A DNA stretch of 8,902 bases. Source: Gallionella sp. (GTDB taxonomy: Bacteria > Pseudomonadota > Gammaproteobacteria > Burkholderiales > Gallionellaceae). Below, piece after piece: positions 1-5,875 of this stretch; within the stretch, counting starts at the first letter, position 1, and each line of letters begins with the position of its first letter. The stretch covers positions 1-8,902 of the forward strand of contig JARCRR010000093.1 of assembly GCA_029850565.1 (NCBI GenBank). The letters run 5' to 3'. Below the pieces are notes generated by a model. The model worked only from the letters and a program-made list of their open reading frames with translations, was not told where the DNA came from and did not search any database. The translations under genes were made by a program, and so were the position numbers.

Positions 1-194
1 AATTTGTCGGCAGCAGTTGCGTCGCCTTTGTATTTTTCCGCGATGGCTTTGATGCCAGGGCCGACAGTCTTTTTCTCAGCTTGGTGGCAGGTGCCGCAAT
101 TGTGCTTCTTCATCAAAGCAGCCCCATCATCGGCCACTGCAGCGTTAGAGAGCAAAAGACCGGCAGTCAGCATCAATACGTGTTGCACTTTCAT
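1..194 (-). CDS. Class I cytochrome c, c551/c552 type (partial, C-terminus off the left edge)
   Basis: This is the N-terminal 64 codons of a small periplasmic electron-transfer cytochrome. Reading the minus strand from the ATG at 194-192 gives a signal peptide (about residues 1-21, ending Ala-Val-Ala) and a mature start near DDGAALMKKHNC. The haem-attachment motif CGTCH (C33, C36, H37) follows, then a VGPGIKAIAEKYKGD stretch typical of c551/c552-like cytochromes, where the proline after the haem site is conserved. The distal methionine ligand would lie beyond the edge. The Shine-Dalgarno AGAAGGAG sits about seven bases before the ATG, which supports this start. The gene is transcribed away from yebC. 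Known for the family: these proteins shuttle electrons between periplasmic or membrane redox complexes. The specific partner cannot be told from here. The family call is firm; the exact subtype is inferred. Confidence 0.9.
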   Translation of the reverse strand, partial: MKVQHVLMLTAGLLLSNAAVADDGAALMKKHNCGTCHQAEKKTVGPGIKAIAEKYKGDATAADK

Positions 195-232
195 GGTGAT
201 ACTCCTTCTGAGGTTAACAAGATTTTTTGTGC

Positions 233-261
233 ATTCTACGCCCTAAAACGAGCCATGTTCA
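233..261 (-). promoter_or_regulatory. Putative sigma70-type promoter of the cytochrome c gene
   Basis: On the minus strand a TGAACA hexamer (261-256, four of six matches to TTGACA) is followed after exactly 17 bases by TAGAAT (238-233, close to TATAAT). This places transcription start roughly 30 bases before the cytochrome ATG, with the AGAAGGAG ribosome site between them. The match was made by eye and is not experimentally supported. Confidence 0.4.
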
Positions 262-345
262 GTCCGGTTGACGAGTAACCTAGTATTTGGGTCGGGCGTG
301 TCTGCGGTGTTACCATGCGCGCGAATTTTTTTGCAAGGAAAGATC

Positions 346-1071
346 ATGGCAGGACATAGCAAATGGGCGAACATTCAGCATCGCAAAGGTGCGCAAGATG
401 CCAAGCGAGGCAAGATCTTCACACGCTTGATCAAAGAGATCACGGTGGCGGCGAAGCTGGGCGGCAGTGATCCTGACATCAATCCGCGTTTGCGGTTGGC
501 GATGGAAAGGGCCTACGATCAGAACATGCCCAAGGACAACGTCGAACGTGCCATCAAGCGCGGTGCGGGCGAGTTGGAAGGCGCGGACTACATGGAGCTA
601 CGCTACGAAGGTTATGGTATCAACGGCGCGGCAGTGATGGTCGATTGCATGACCGACAACAAGACGCGCACTGTCGCCGATGTGCGCCACGCCTTCACCA
701 AATACGGCGGCAATCTCGGCACCGACGGTTCGGTCGCCTTCCTGTTCAAACATTGCGGTCACATGATCTTCGCACCCGGCACGGACGAGAACGCGCTGTT
801 GGAAGTGGCGCTGGACGCGGGTGCGGAAGACATCATCAATAACGACGATGGCAGTATCGAAGTCATCACCGCTCCCTACGAATTCGTGAATGTGAAACAG
901 CGACTTGAAGCGGCCGGTTTCAAACCCGAGATGGGCGAAGTCACCATGAAGCCGGAGAATGAGGTTTCATTCAACGGCGATGATGCGGTGAAGATGCAAA
1001 AGCTGTTGGACGCGTTGGAAGATTGCGATGATGTGCAGGAGGTTTATACCACTGCGGTGATCGAGGAATGA
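346..1071 (+). CDS. yebC: YebC/TACO1 family translation/regulatory factor
   Basis: A 241-residue YebC family protein, close to the usual length of about 245. The start is the ATG at 346, which gives the invariant N-terminus MAGHSKWANIQHRKGAQDAK. It has AAGGAA (335-340) five bases upstream. The frame stays open further upstream to an earlier possible start at 268, but that 26-residue extension does not resemble the family. Other hallmarks are the KIFTRLIKEI segment, NMPKDNVERAIKRG (about residues 55-70), YEGYGINGAAVMVDC, the YGGNLGTDGSVAFLF block, and the acidic C-terminal LEDCDDVQEVYTTA. Family knowledge: YebC proteins were long annotated as DNA-binding transcription regulators, and the mitochondrial homologue TACO1 and some bacterial members act on translation. 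Its place directly before ruvC is a very common bacterial arrangement. A leader of about 150 bases shared with the divergent cytochrome gene should hold its promoter. Confidence 0.97.
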   Translation: MAGHSKWANIQHRKGAQDAKRGKIFTRLIKEITVAAKLGGSDPDINPRLRLAMERAYDQNMPKDNVERAIKRGAGELEGADYMELRYEGYGINGAAVMVDCMTDNKTRTVADVRHAFTKYGGNLGTDGSVAFLFKHCGHMIFAPGTDENALLEVALDAGAEDIINNDDGSIEVITAPYEFVNVKQRLEAAGFKPEMGEVTMKPENEVSFNGDDAVKMQKLLDALEDCDDVQEVYTTAVIEE

Positions 1072-1075
1072 GGCA

Positions 1076-1119
1076 GGAGAAGGGTAAAACCTTTGCATAC
1101 GGATGAGTCACCCTTCTCC
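1076..1119 (+). repeat. Perfect 10-bp inverted repeat at the yebC-ruvC junction
   Basis: GGAGAAGGGT (1076-1085) and ACCCTTCTCC (1110-1119) are exact reverse complements separated by 24 bases. The left arm is the only strong Shine-Dalgarno-like purine block ahead of ruvC, the loop contains the ruvC ATG (1103), and the right arm is inside ruvC codons. The right arm opens an uninterrupted 29-base pyrimidine tract (1111-1139). There is no T-run after the second arm, so it does not look like an intrinsic terminator. It could be a remnant of a small palindromic intergenic repeat or a structure limiting ruvC translation; both are inference. Confidence 0.7.
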
Positions 1120-1660
1120 CTTCTCTCTTCCCCTTTCCCGCACAAGAATCCTTGGTATCGACCCCGGTCTGCGTATCACCGGCTTTGGCGTGATCGACAA
1201 AGAAGGGCAGCAACTGCATTACGTCGCCAGCGGTTGCATCAAGACACCCGATGGGGAATTGCCGGAAAGACTGAAAGTCATCTTGAGCGGTTTGGGCGAG
1301 GTCATCGCACAACATCAGCCGCAACAAGTGGCGGTTGAAAAAGTGTTCGTGAACGTGAATCCGCAATCTACGCTGTTGCTGGGGCAGGCGCGTGGTGCGG
1401 CCATTTGCGCGGCGGTGCAGGCCGATCTGCCGGTGGCGGAATACACCGCCTTGCAAGTGAAGCAGGCAGTGGTGGGCAACGGACATGCGGACAAGGAGCA
1501 GGTGCAGGCGATGGTGCAACGCTTATTGAAGTTGTCCGGCACGCCCAGCTCGGATGCGGCGGATGCGCTGGCCTGCGCTATCTGTCATGCACACGGCGGC
1601 ATGGGACTGGGAGCGCTGGCGACCAAAGGTTTTCGGGTACGCGGAGGAAGGTTGATATGA
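1103..1660 (+). CDS. ruvC: Holliday junction resolvase RuvC
   Basis: A 185-residue crossover-junction endonuclease that cuts four-way DNA junctions symmetrically after RuvAB branch migration. The RNase H-like fold is recognisable from ILGIDPGLRITGFGVID, VAVEKVFVNVNP, LLLGQARGAA and the late DAADALACAICH helix. All four metal-binding acids are present: D20, E79, D151 and D154 (E. coli D7, E66, D138, D141). E. coli RuvC is 173 residues. The extra length here is an N-terminal extension of about 13 residues, SHPSPFSLPLSRT, before the usual RILGIDPG start. No other ATG, GTG or TTG lies in frame between 1103 and the catalytic aspartate, and an in-frame TAA at 1085 closes the upstream side, so 1103 is the only sensible start. 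It lacks a well-spaced Shine-Dalgarno. The stop overlaps the next ATG by four bases. Confidence 0.96.
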   Translation: MSHPSPFSLPLSRTRILGIDPGLRITGFGVIDKEGQQLHYVASGCIKTPDGELPERLKVILSGLGEVIAQHQPQQVAVEKVFVNVNPQSTLLLGQARGAAICAAVQADLPVAEYTALQVKQAVVGNGHADKEQVQAMVQRLLKLSGTPSSDAADALACAICHAHGGMGLGALATKGFRVRGGRLI

Positions 1661-2607
1661 CGCAGCCGATGGAACCGACGATAGCGACTTTCCCCAATCC
1701 GTTGGCGCGATATTTCGCAGCGACACGCCCAGCCTTCATCACGGCCAGTCTGATGGCGTCACTGATTGGTTTGGCGATCGCATGGTATGACGGCATCCCA
1801 TTCGAGCCCATCCTTGCGTTAGTCACTGTTCTGTTCGCCTTGTGTGCACATGCGGGGATCAATGTGCTCAATGATTATTACGATGCGCTGAACGGCACGG
1901 ATGCGCAGAACACAGAGCGTATCTTCCCCTTCACGGGGGGCAGTCGCTTTATCCAGAATGGTGTGTTGACCCTGGCGCAAACGCGCAATCTGGGCCTTGC
2001 ATTGATGGCGAGTGTGGCGGTAGTCGGGCTGTGGTTGATGTCCTGCTCGGCCCCCCAATTGTTATACATTGGCATTGCAGGCCTGTTCATCGGTTGGGCA
2101 TATTCCGCGCCGCCGTTCAGGCTCAACAGCCGCGGATGGGGCGAGTTGTGTGTGGCGGCAGGCATTCTGTCTATCACAGTAGGTACGGACTTCGTGCAAC
2201 GCAAAGGCTTCGATGTTTCCCCCTTCATTGCGGGTTTATCTTATGCGCTGTTGGCGACGAATCTGCTCTATATCAACCAGTTTCCCGATCGTAGCGCCGA
2301 CACTGCCGCAGGTAAGTTGCATTGGGTGGCACGCTTGGACGTGCAGCGCGCGCGCTGGGGATATGTGCTGATCTTGGCAATGGCTTACACTTGGCTGTTG
2401 CTGTGTGTGGTGTTGGGTTGGTTGCCGCTGTTGGCTTTGCTGGCATTGTTCTCCTATCCATTGAGCGTGAAAGCGGCACGCTTGTTGTTGCTTCACGCCG
2501 TACAGCCGCAGCGATTGGGCGAAGCGATCAAATCGACCATCGCCGCGATGATGGTGCATGGAGCGTTGTTGTCGCTGGCATTAATACTGAGTAAAGGAAA
2601 CACATGA
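1657..2607 (+). CDS. UbiA-superfamily prenyltransferase, MenA-like
   Basis: A 316-residue integral membrane protein of the UbiA superfamily, whose members join a polyprenyl diphosphate to an aromatic ring in the inner membrane. The ATG at 1657 overlaps the ruvC stop (ATGA) and has GGAGGAAG at 1643-1650, six bases upstream. The first Mg-diphosphate motif is NDYYDALNGTD (N72, D73, D76, D82) and the second is NQFPDRSAD (N207, D211, D215) followed by GK. Family blocks GGSRFIQNG (94-102) and YSAPPFRLNSRGWGE (149-163) point to the MenA (1,4-dihydroxy-2-naphthoate) branch rather than the 4-hydroxybenzoate UbiA branch. Multiple hydrophobic helices fill the rest. No other quinone gene is in view, so substrate and symbol are left open. 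It could make menaquinone precursors or prenylate another aromatic compound. It is translationally coupled to ruvC and ruvA, with no functional link to recombination that I know of. Confidence 0.9.
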   Translation: MTQPMEPTIATFPNPLARYFAATRPAFITASLMASLIGLAIAWYDGIPFEPILALVTVLFALCAHAGINVLNDYYDALNGTDAQNTERIFPFTGGSRFIQNGVLTLAQTRNLGLALMASVAVVGLWLMSCSAPQLLYIGIAGLFIGWAYSAPPFRLNSRGWGELCVAAGILSITVGTDFVQRKGFDVSPFIAGLSYALLATNLLYINQFPDRSADTAAGKLHWVARLDVQRARWGYVLILAMAYTWLLLCVVLGWLPLLALLALFSYPLSVKAARLLLLHAVQPQRLGEAIKSTIAAMMVHGALLSLALILSKGNT

Positions 2608-3185
2608 TCGGAAGATTGAGCGGCACATTGCTGGAAAAGAACCCGCCGCAGATCGTGCTGGACGTGCAGGGGGTGGGTTACGAAGTAGATGTGCCGATGA
2701 GCACCTTCTACAACTTGCCCGCGTTGAACGAGAAGGTGGTGCTGCACACGCAACTCATCGTGCGTGAAGATGCGCATCTGCTGTTCGGTTTCTTGACGCA
2801 CGAGGAGCGCATCGCCTTCCGCCAGTTGCTCAAGATCAGCGGTGTCGGCCCCAAGCTCGCGCTCTCTGTTCTGTCCGGTCTAAGCTTGGGTGATCTGGCC
2901 GTGGCAGTGGCGAACAAGGACGCGGCTCGTCTGACCAAGATACCCGGTGTGGGCAAGAAGACCGCAGAACGCCTGCTGTTGGAGTTGCAAGGCAAGTTCG
3001 TGGTGAGCGGAGTAACTGCGGCGCAAGGTGCAGCAGTCACATCGTCCGCCAATGACATTGTCAATGCCTTGCTGGCATTGGGCTACAACGAGAAGGAGGC
3101 CGACTGGGCGGCCAAGCAGTTGCCCAAGGACGCAGACGTCTCCGGCGGCATCCGCCAAGCGCTTAAGTTATTATCCAAAGCATGA
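2604..3185 (+). CDS. ruvA: Holliday junction branch migration protein RuvA
   Basis: A 193-residue junction-binding subunit (E. coli 203). Four monomers grip the four-way DNA and load RuvB rings. Domain I (about 1-63) begins MIGRLSGTLL and carries the acidic pin pair E55-D56 in REDAHLLFGF. Domain II has two helix-hairpin-helix motifs, LKISGVGPKLALSVLSGLS (about 76-94) and LTKIPGVGKKTAERLLLELQ (110-129). A flexible Ala/Val/Thr/Ser linker (about 133-149) leads to the small domain III (about 150-193), which contacts RuvB. The ATG overlaps the prenyltransferase stop by four bases and has AAGGAA just upstream (about 2594-2599). Its own stop overlaps the ruvB ATG in the same way. Nothing looks damaged. 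Confidence 0.98.
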   Translation: MIGRLSGTLLEKNPPQIVLDVQGVGYEVDVPMSTFYNLPALNEKVVLHTQLIVREDAHLLFGFLTHEERIAFRQLLKISGVGPKLALSVLSGLSLGDLAVAVANKDAARLTKIPGVGKKTAERLLLELQGKFVVSGVTAAQGAAVTSSANDIVNALLALGYNEKEADWAAKQLPKDADVSGGIRQALKLLSKA

Positions 3186-4249
3186 TCCATAACGACGACC
3201 TTAGCGCCGCACCGCGCATCATCTCCACCGCATCCGCCTCACCACAGGAGGAGGCGCTGGAGCGCGCGCTGCGTCCCAAGCAGCTCGACGAATACGTGGG
3301 GCAGGAGAAGATTCGCGGGCAGCTGGAGATATTCATCGAAGCCGCGAAGATGCGCCAAGAACCGCTCGATCACGTACTGCTATTCGGCCCTCCGGGATTG
3401 GGCAAGACTACGCTGGCGCAGATCATCGCGCGCGAGATGGGCGTCAATATCCGCCACACTTCCGGCCCAGTGCTGGAGCGCGCGGGCGACCTCGCCGCGT
3501 TGCTCACCAATCTGGAGCCGAACGATGTGCTGTTCATCGACGAGATACATCGCCTGTCGCCGGTGGTGGAGGAGATACTCTATCCCGCGCTGGAGGATTA
3601 CCAGATCGACATCATGATCGGCGAAGGACCGGGCGCGCGTTCGGTGAAGATCGATCTGCCGCCGTTCACGCTGGTCGGCGCGACCACGCGCGCGGGCATG
3701 CTCACCAATCCGTTGCGCGACCGTTTCGGCATCGTGGCACGGCTGGAGTTCTATACGCCGGAGGAATTGCAGCGCATCGTCACGCGTTCGTCCGGCTTAC
3801 TGGAGCTGCCCATCTCGCAAGATGGCGCGCTGGAGATCGCCAAGCGTTCGCGCGGCACGCCGCGTATCGCCAACCGTTTGCTGCGCCGCGTGCGCGACTA
3901 CGCCGACGTGCGTGCCGACGGCAATGCAACGCGCGAAGTTGCCGATGCTGCGCTGACCATGCTCGACGTGGATGTACGCGGGCTGGATGTGATGGACCGA
4001 AAATTGTTGCAGACCGTCATCGAGAAATTCATGGGCGGGCCGGTCGGGGTGGACAATCTTGCGGCCGCGATAGGCGAAGAGCGCGACACGATTGAAGACG
4101 TGCTGGAGCCGTACCTGATCCAGCAGGGTTATCTGCAACGCACCCCACGCGGGCGAATGGCCACGGCGAATGCGTATCAGCACTTTGGCTTGGTGCAGCC
4201 GCGTAGCGCGCACAACAGGGAGTTGTGGGGGGATAAGGATGTTGAGTAG
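3182..4249 (+). CDS. ruvB: Holliday junction DNA helicase RuvB (AAA+ ATPase)
   Basis: A 355-residue AAA+ motor that pulls DNA through RuvA-bound junctions (E. coli 336). Visible motifs in order are Walker A GPPGLGKTT (69-77), Walker B LFIDEIH (117-123, with D120 and E121), sensor 1 GATTRAGML (166-174), the arginine finger in LRDR (R181), and sensor 2 RGTPRIANRLLRRVRDYA. The C-terminal winged-helix block includes DRKLL, GGPVGVDNLAAAIGEE, EPYLIQQGYLQRTPRGR and an ending in RELWGDKDVE. The extra length over E. coli is a longer N-terminus and this C-terminal tail. The start overlaps the ruvA stop (ATGA), indicating coupling so that both subunits are made together. The tail is partly repeated in the following gap (see the direct repeat at 4214-4356). 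Confidence 0.98.
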   Translation: MIHNDDLSAAPRIISTASASPQEEALERALRPKQLDEYVGQEKIRGQLEIFIEAAKMRQEPLDHVLLFGPPGLGKTTLAQIIAREMGVNIRHTSGPVLERAGDLAALLTNLEPNDVLFIDEIHRLSPVVEEILYPALEDYQIDIMIGEGPGARSVKIDLPPFTLVGATTRAGMLTNPLRDRFGIVARLEFYTPEELQRIVTRSSGLLELPISQDGALEIAKRSRGTPRIANRLLRRVRDYADVRADGNATREVADAALTMLDVDVRGLDVMDRKLLQTVIEKFMGGPVGVDNLAAAIGEERDTIEDVLEPYLIQQGYLQRTPRGRMATANAYQHFGLVQPRSAHNRELWGDKDVE

Positions 4250-4264
4250 AAATATAGGAACGGC

Positions 4265-4327
4265 GGCTGCACAGCGCTTTCTCCCGCAAACGGCTGGCTA
4301 CGCCAGTAACGTGTCGAAAGCGCAGCC
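4265..4327 (+). repeat. Imperfect palindromic element in the ruvB-ybgC intergenic region
   Basis: GGCTGC plus GCTTTC (4265-4270 and 4276-4281, with ACAGC between them) pair with GAAAGCGCAGCC (4316-4327), giving a 12-bp stem with a five-base bulge. Inside it a second small hairpin forms from CTGGC (4294-4298) and GCCAG (4302-4306) around TAC, with flanking ACG/CGT (4290-4292 and 4310-4312) able to extend it. There is no T-run, so it is not a standard intrinsic terminator. The nested structure looks like a REP- or MITE-like intergenic repeat, or an mRNA processing/stability hairpin between the ruv and tol segments. Confidence 0.55.
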
Positions 4328-4343
4328 ACGAAATGGCAACAAC

Positions 4344-4349
4344 AAGGAA
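4344..4349 (+). promoter_or_regulatory. Ribosome binding site that decides the ybgC start
   Basis: AAGGAA lies seven bases before the ATG at 4357. An earlier in-frame ATG at 4333 would place this site inside the coding region and add eight non-family residues, so 4357 is preferred. Confidence 0.7.
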
Positions 4350-4356
4350 TTGTGGG

Positions 4357-4761
4357 ATGAGTAAACACAAGGTATTTGAGTGGCCGGTGCGTGTGTATTT
4401 CCAGGACACCGATGCGGGCGGGGTGGTCTACCACGCCAGTTATGTGAACTTCATGGAGCGTGCGCGGACCGAGTGGTTGCGCACCTTCGGTTACAGCAAT
4501 GCGGGTTTGATGAAGGAGTTGGGCGTGGTGTTCGTGGTGCGCTCAATGAAGCTGGATTATCTGAAGCCCGCCCTGCTCGATGATCTGGTCACGGTGACGG
4601 CGCAGGTCAAAGAGATCGGGCGCAGTCGTATCACTTTGGATCAGAAAGTGATGCGTGAGGATGAGCTGCTGACCGAGGGCGAGGTGCATCTGGTCTGTGT
4701 GAATGTCGAGACTTTCAAGCCGGTGAGCGTGCCGGATGTGTTGCGGAAACAGTGGGATTAA
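4357..4761 (+). CDS. ybgC: Tol-Pal associated acyl-CoA thioesterase YbgC
   Basis: A 134-residue single hotdog-fold thioesterase, the same length as E. coli YbgC. The active-site segment VRVYFQDTDAGGVVYHASY (11-29) holds the catalytic aspartate D19 and H26 (E. coli D18, H25), followed by the family helix NFMERARTEWLR. Family knowledge: YbgC hydrolyses acyl-CoA thioesters at the inner face of the membrane. It is nearly always the first gene of the tol-pal cluster and has been linked to phospholipid metabolism, but its role in Tol-Pal function is unsettled. Here it heads the tol genes, five bases before the tolQ ATG. The ATG at 4357 is chosen over 4333 because of the AAGGAA spacing and the family's usual N-terminus. 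Confidence 0.97.
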   Translation: MSKHKVFEWPVRVYFQDTDAGGVVYHASYVNFMERARTEWLRTFGYSNAGLMKELGVVFVVRSMKLDYLKPALLDDLVTVTAQVKEIGRSRITLDQKVMREDELLTEGEVHLVCVNVETFKPVSVPDVLRKQWD

Positions 4762-4765
4762 GTAC

Positions 4766-5443
4766 ATGGATATTCTACAAGACTTGTCGTTCTTTCATCT
4801 GATCGCCAATGCAAGCCTGCTGGTGCAGATGGTGATGGGATTGTTGTTGTTGGTATCGCTGATGTCGTGGTGGTACATCTTTCTGAAGATGTTCGCTGTG
4901 CGCGCCGCAGTGCGGCAGACGCGTGATTTCGAGGAGGCATTCTGGAATAACCCCGATCTGGCCAATTTGTATCAGCAGGCCGGTAGCAGATTGCGTCACG
5001 ATCAAGGTGCACTGGAGCAGATATTCGCGGCAGGTTTCACGGAATATGTGAAGTTGAAGAAGACACACGGGGTGGATAGCGCAGCGGTGATGGACGGCAC
5101 ACGCCGGGCCATGCGCGCGCGTTTCCAGCGTGAGATGGATCACCTTGAGTCGCATCTGTCTTTCTTGGCGACAGTCGGATCGGTCAGTCCCTATGTCGGA
5201 TTGCTGGGTACGGTGTGGGGCATCATGAATGCGTTCCGTGGCTTATCCAGCGTGGGTCAGGCAACCTTGGCGCAAGTCGCGCCGGGTATCGCCGAAGCCT
5301 TGGTGGCGACGGCGATGGGTCTGTTCGCGGCCATTCCGGCGGTGGTGGCATACAACCGCTATGCGCACGATATCGACCGGCTGGCTACGCGCTTCGAGAG
5401 CTTCACCGAAGAGTTCTCCAATGTGTTGCAGCGCCAACCTTAA
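4766..5443 (+). CDS. tolQ: Tol-Pal motor proton channel subunit TolQ
   Basis: A 225-residue inner-membrane protein homologous to ExbB and MotA. With TolR it forms the proton-driven stator that energises TolA during cell constriction. Three membrane helices are visible at about residues 15-38, 133-155 and 173-195, with a cytoplasmic loop of about 95 residues between the first two. The signature SPYVGLLGTVWGIMNAF (141-157) and the APGIAEALVATAMGLFAAIP block (172-191) are present. The pore threonines T149 and T182 keep the spacing of E. coli T145 and T178. The start is the ATG at 4766, giving the usual short N-terminus before helix 1. An in-frame upstream TTG/ATG region overlaps ybgC codons and is rejected. 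Only a weak GGGA lies upstream, so translation may be coupled to ybgC, which stops five bases earlier. Confidence 0.98.
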   Translation: MDILQDLSFFHLIANASLLVQMVMGLLLLVSLMSWWYIFLKMFAVRAAVRQTRDFEEAFWNNPDLANLYQQAGSRLRHDQGALEQIFAAGFTEYVKLKKTHGVDSAAVMDGTRRAMRARFQREMDHLESHLSFLATVGSVSPYVGLLGTVWGIMNAFRGLSSVGQATLAQVAPGIAEALVATAMGLFAAIPAVVAYNRYAHDIDRLATRFESFTEEFSNVLQRQP

Positions 5444-5455
5444 CGGCACTCACAG

Positions 5456-5875
5456 ATGAGATCGTATCGCCGCACGCGCAATCGCCTGATGAACGAGATC
5501 AACGTCGTGCCATATATCGACGTGATGCTGGTATTGCTGGTCATCTTCATGGTCACCGCGCCTATGATGAATCCGGGGCAGATTGATTTGCCTAGCGTGG
5601 GTAAGTCGCTTACGCCGCCCGTTTCGCCGCTCGAAGTCATCATCAAGAAGGACACCACCTTGGCGTTGCGCGATCACAGCAAAGGTGAGATGGAGTCGCC
5701 GGTCTCTCGCGATGAATTGGCATCAGTGATTAAGCGCAAGATCACGAAGAATCCTGAACAATCGGTGGTGATCTCCGCCGATAAAAAAGTGCGCTATGAG
5801 GAAGTGATCGATGTGATGGATATGTTGCAGCAGCAGCACATCAAAAAGATCGGCTTGCTCACCAAGGCGAGATGA
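5456..5875 (+). CDS. tolR: Tol-Pal motor subunit TolR
   Basis: A 139-residue ExbD/TolR protein with one membrane helix (about 19-38) and a periplasmic domain. The segment NEINVVPYIDVMLVLLVIF carries the protonatable aspartate D22 (E. coli D23), which is essential for coupling proton flow to TolQ movement. The periplasmic part runs through LEVIIKKDTTLALRD, VVISADKKVRYEEVIDVMDMLQ and a final KIGLLTKAR, matching the family fold. It starts 12 bases after the tolQ stop with no convincing Shine-Dalgarno, so coupling to tolQ is likely. The stop overlaps the tolA ATG by four bases. Confidence 0.97.
   Translation: MRSYRRTRNRLMNEINVVPYIDVMLVLLVIFMVTAPMMNPGQIDLPSVGKSLTPPVSPLEVIIKKDTTLALRDHSKGEMESPVSRDELASVIKRKITKNPEQSVVISADKKVRYEEVIDVMDMLQQQHIKKIGLLTKAR

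Larger units (their letters stand above)
4214..4356 (+). repeat. Imperfect 16-bp direct repeat, 127-bp apart, bracketing the ruvB-ybgC gap
   Basis: AACAGGGAGTTGTGGG (4214-4229, within the ruvB tail) and AACAAGGAATTGTGGG (4341-4356, directly before ybgC) match at 14 of 16 positions, 127 bases apart. Copy one encodes N-R-E-L-W-G in RuvB. Copy two would read N-N-K-E-L-W-D-E followed by TAA (4362-4364) in another frame, so it looks like a second ruvB tail. Copy two also supplies the ybgC ribosome site. The pattern suggests a local duplication or an insertion that pushed ybgC away from an ancestral ruvB end; that history is inferred. Confidence 0.55.

Noticed and set aside
258..286. Possible yebC promoter (TTCAGT, 17 bases, TAGTAT), and a TTGACG at 268-273
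   Set aside because: TTCAGT matches the -35 consensus at only three of six positions. TTGACG has no -10 at proper spacing. A yebC promoter is expected here, but I cannot place it with confidence.
268..345. Longer yebC N-terminus starting at 268
   Set aside because: The 26 extra residues do not resemble YebC proteins, while ATG 346 has a well-spaced AAGGAA and the invariant MAGHSKW start.
971..1519. A 182-codon open frame on the minus strand opposite yebC/ruvC
   Set aside because: It lies across ruvC, whose catalytic residues are all intact. Its His/Arg/Gln-rich composition is that of an antisense shadow, and it has no recognisable family features.
4250..4356. Rho-independent terminator between ruvB and ybgC
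   Set aside because: The stems are present but bulged, and no run of T follows. It is better described as a palindromic repeat.
4170..4364. A 64-codon plus-strand frame ending NNKELWDE across the ruvB end and the gap
   Set aside because: Most of it overlaps ruvB out of frame. Only its last codons are of interest, as a possible duplicated ruvB tail, and they are reported as a repeat rather than a gene.
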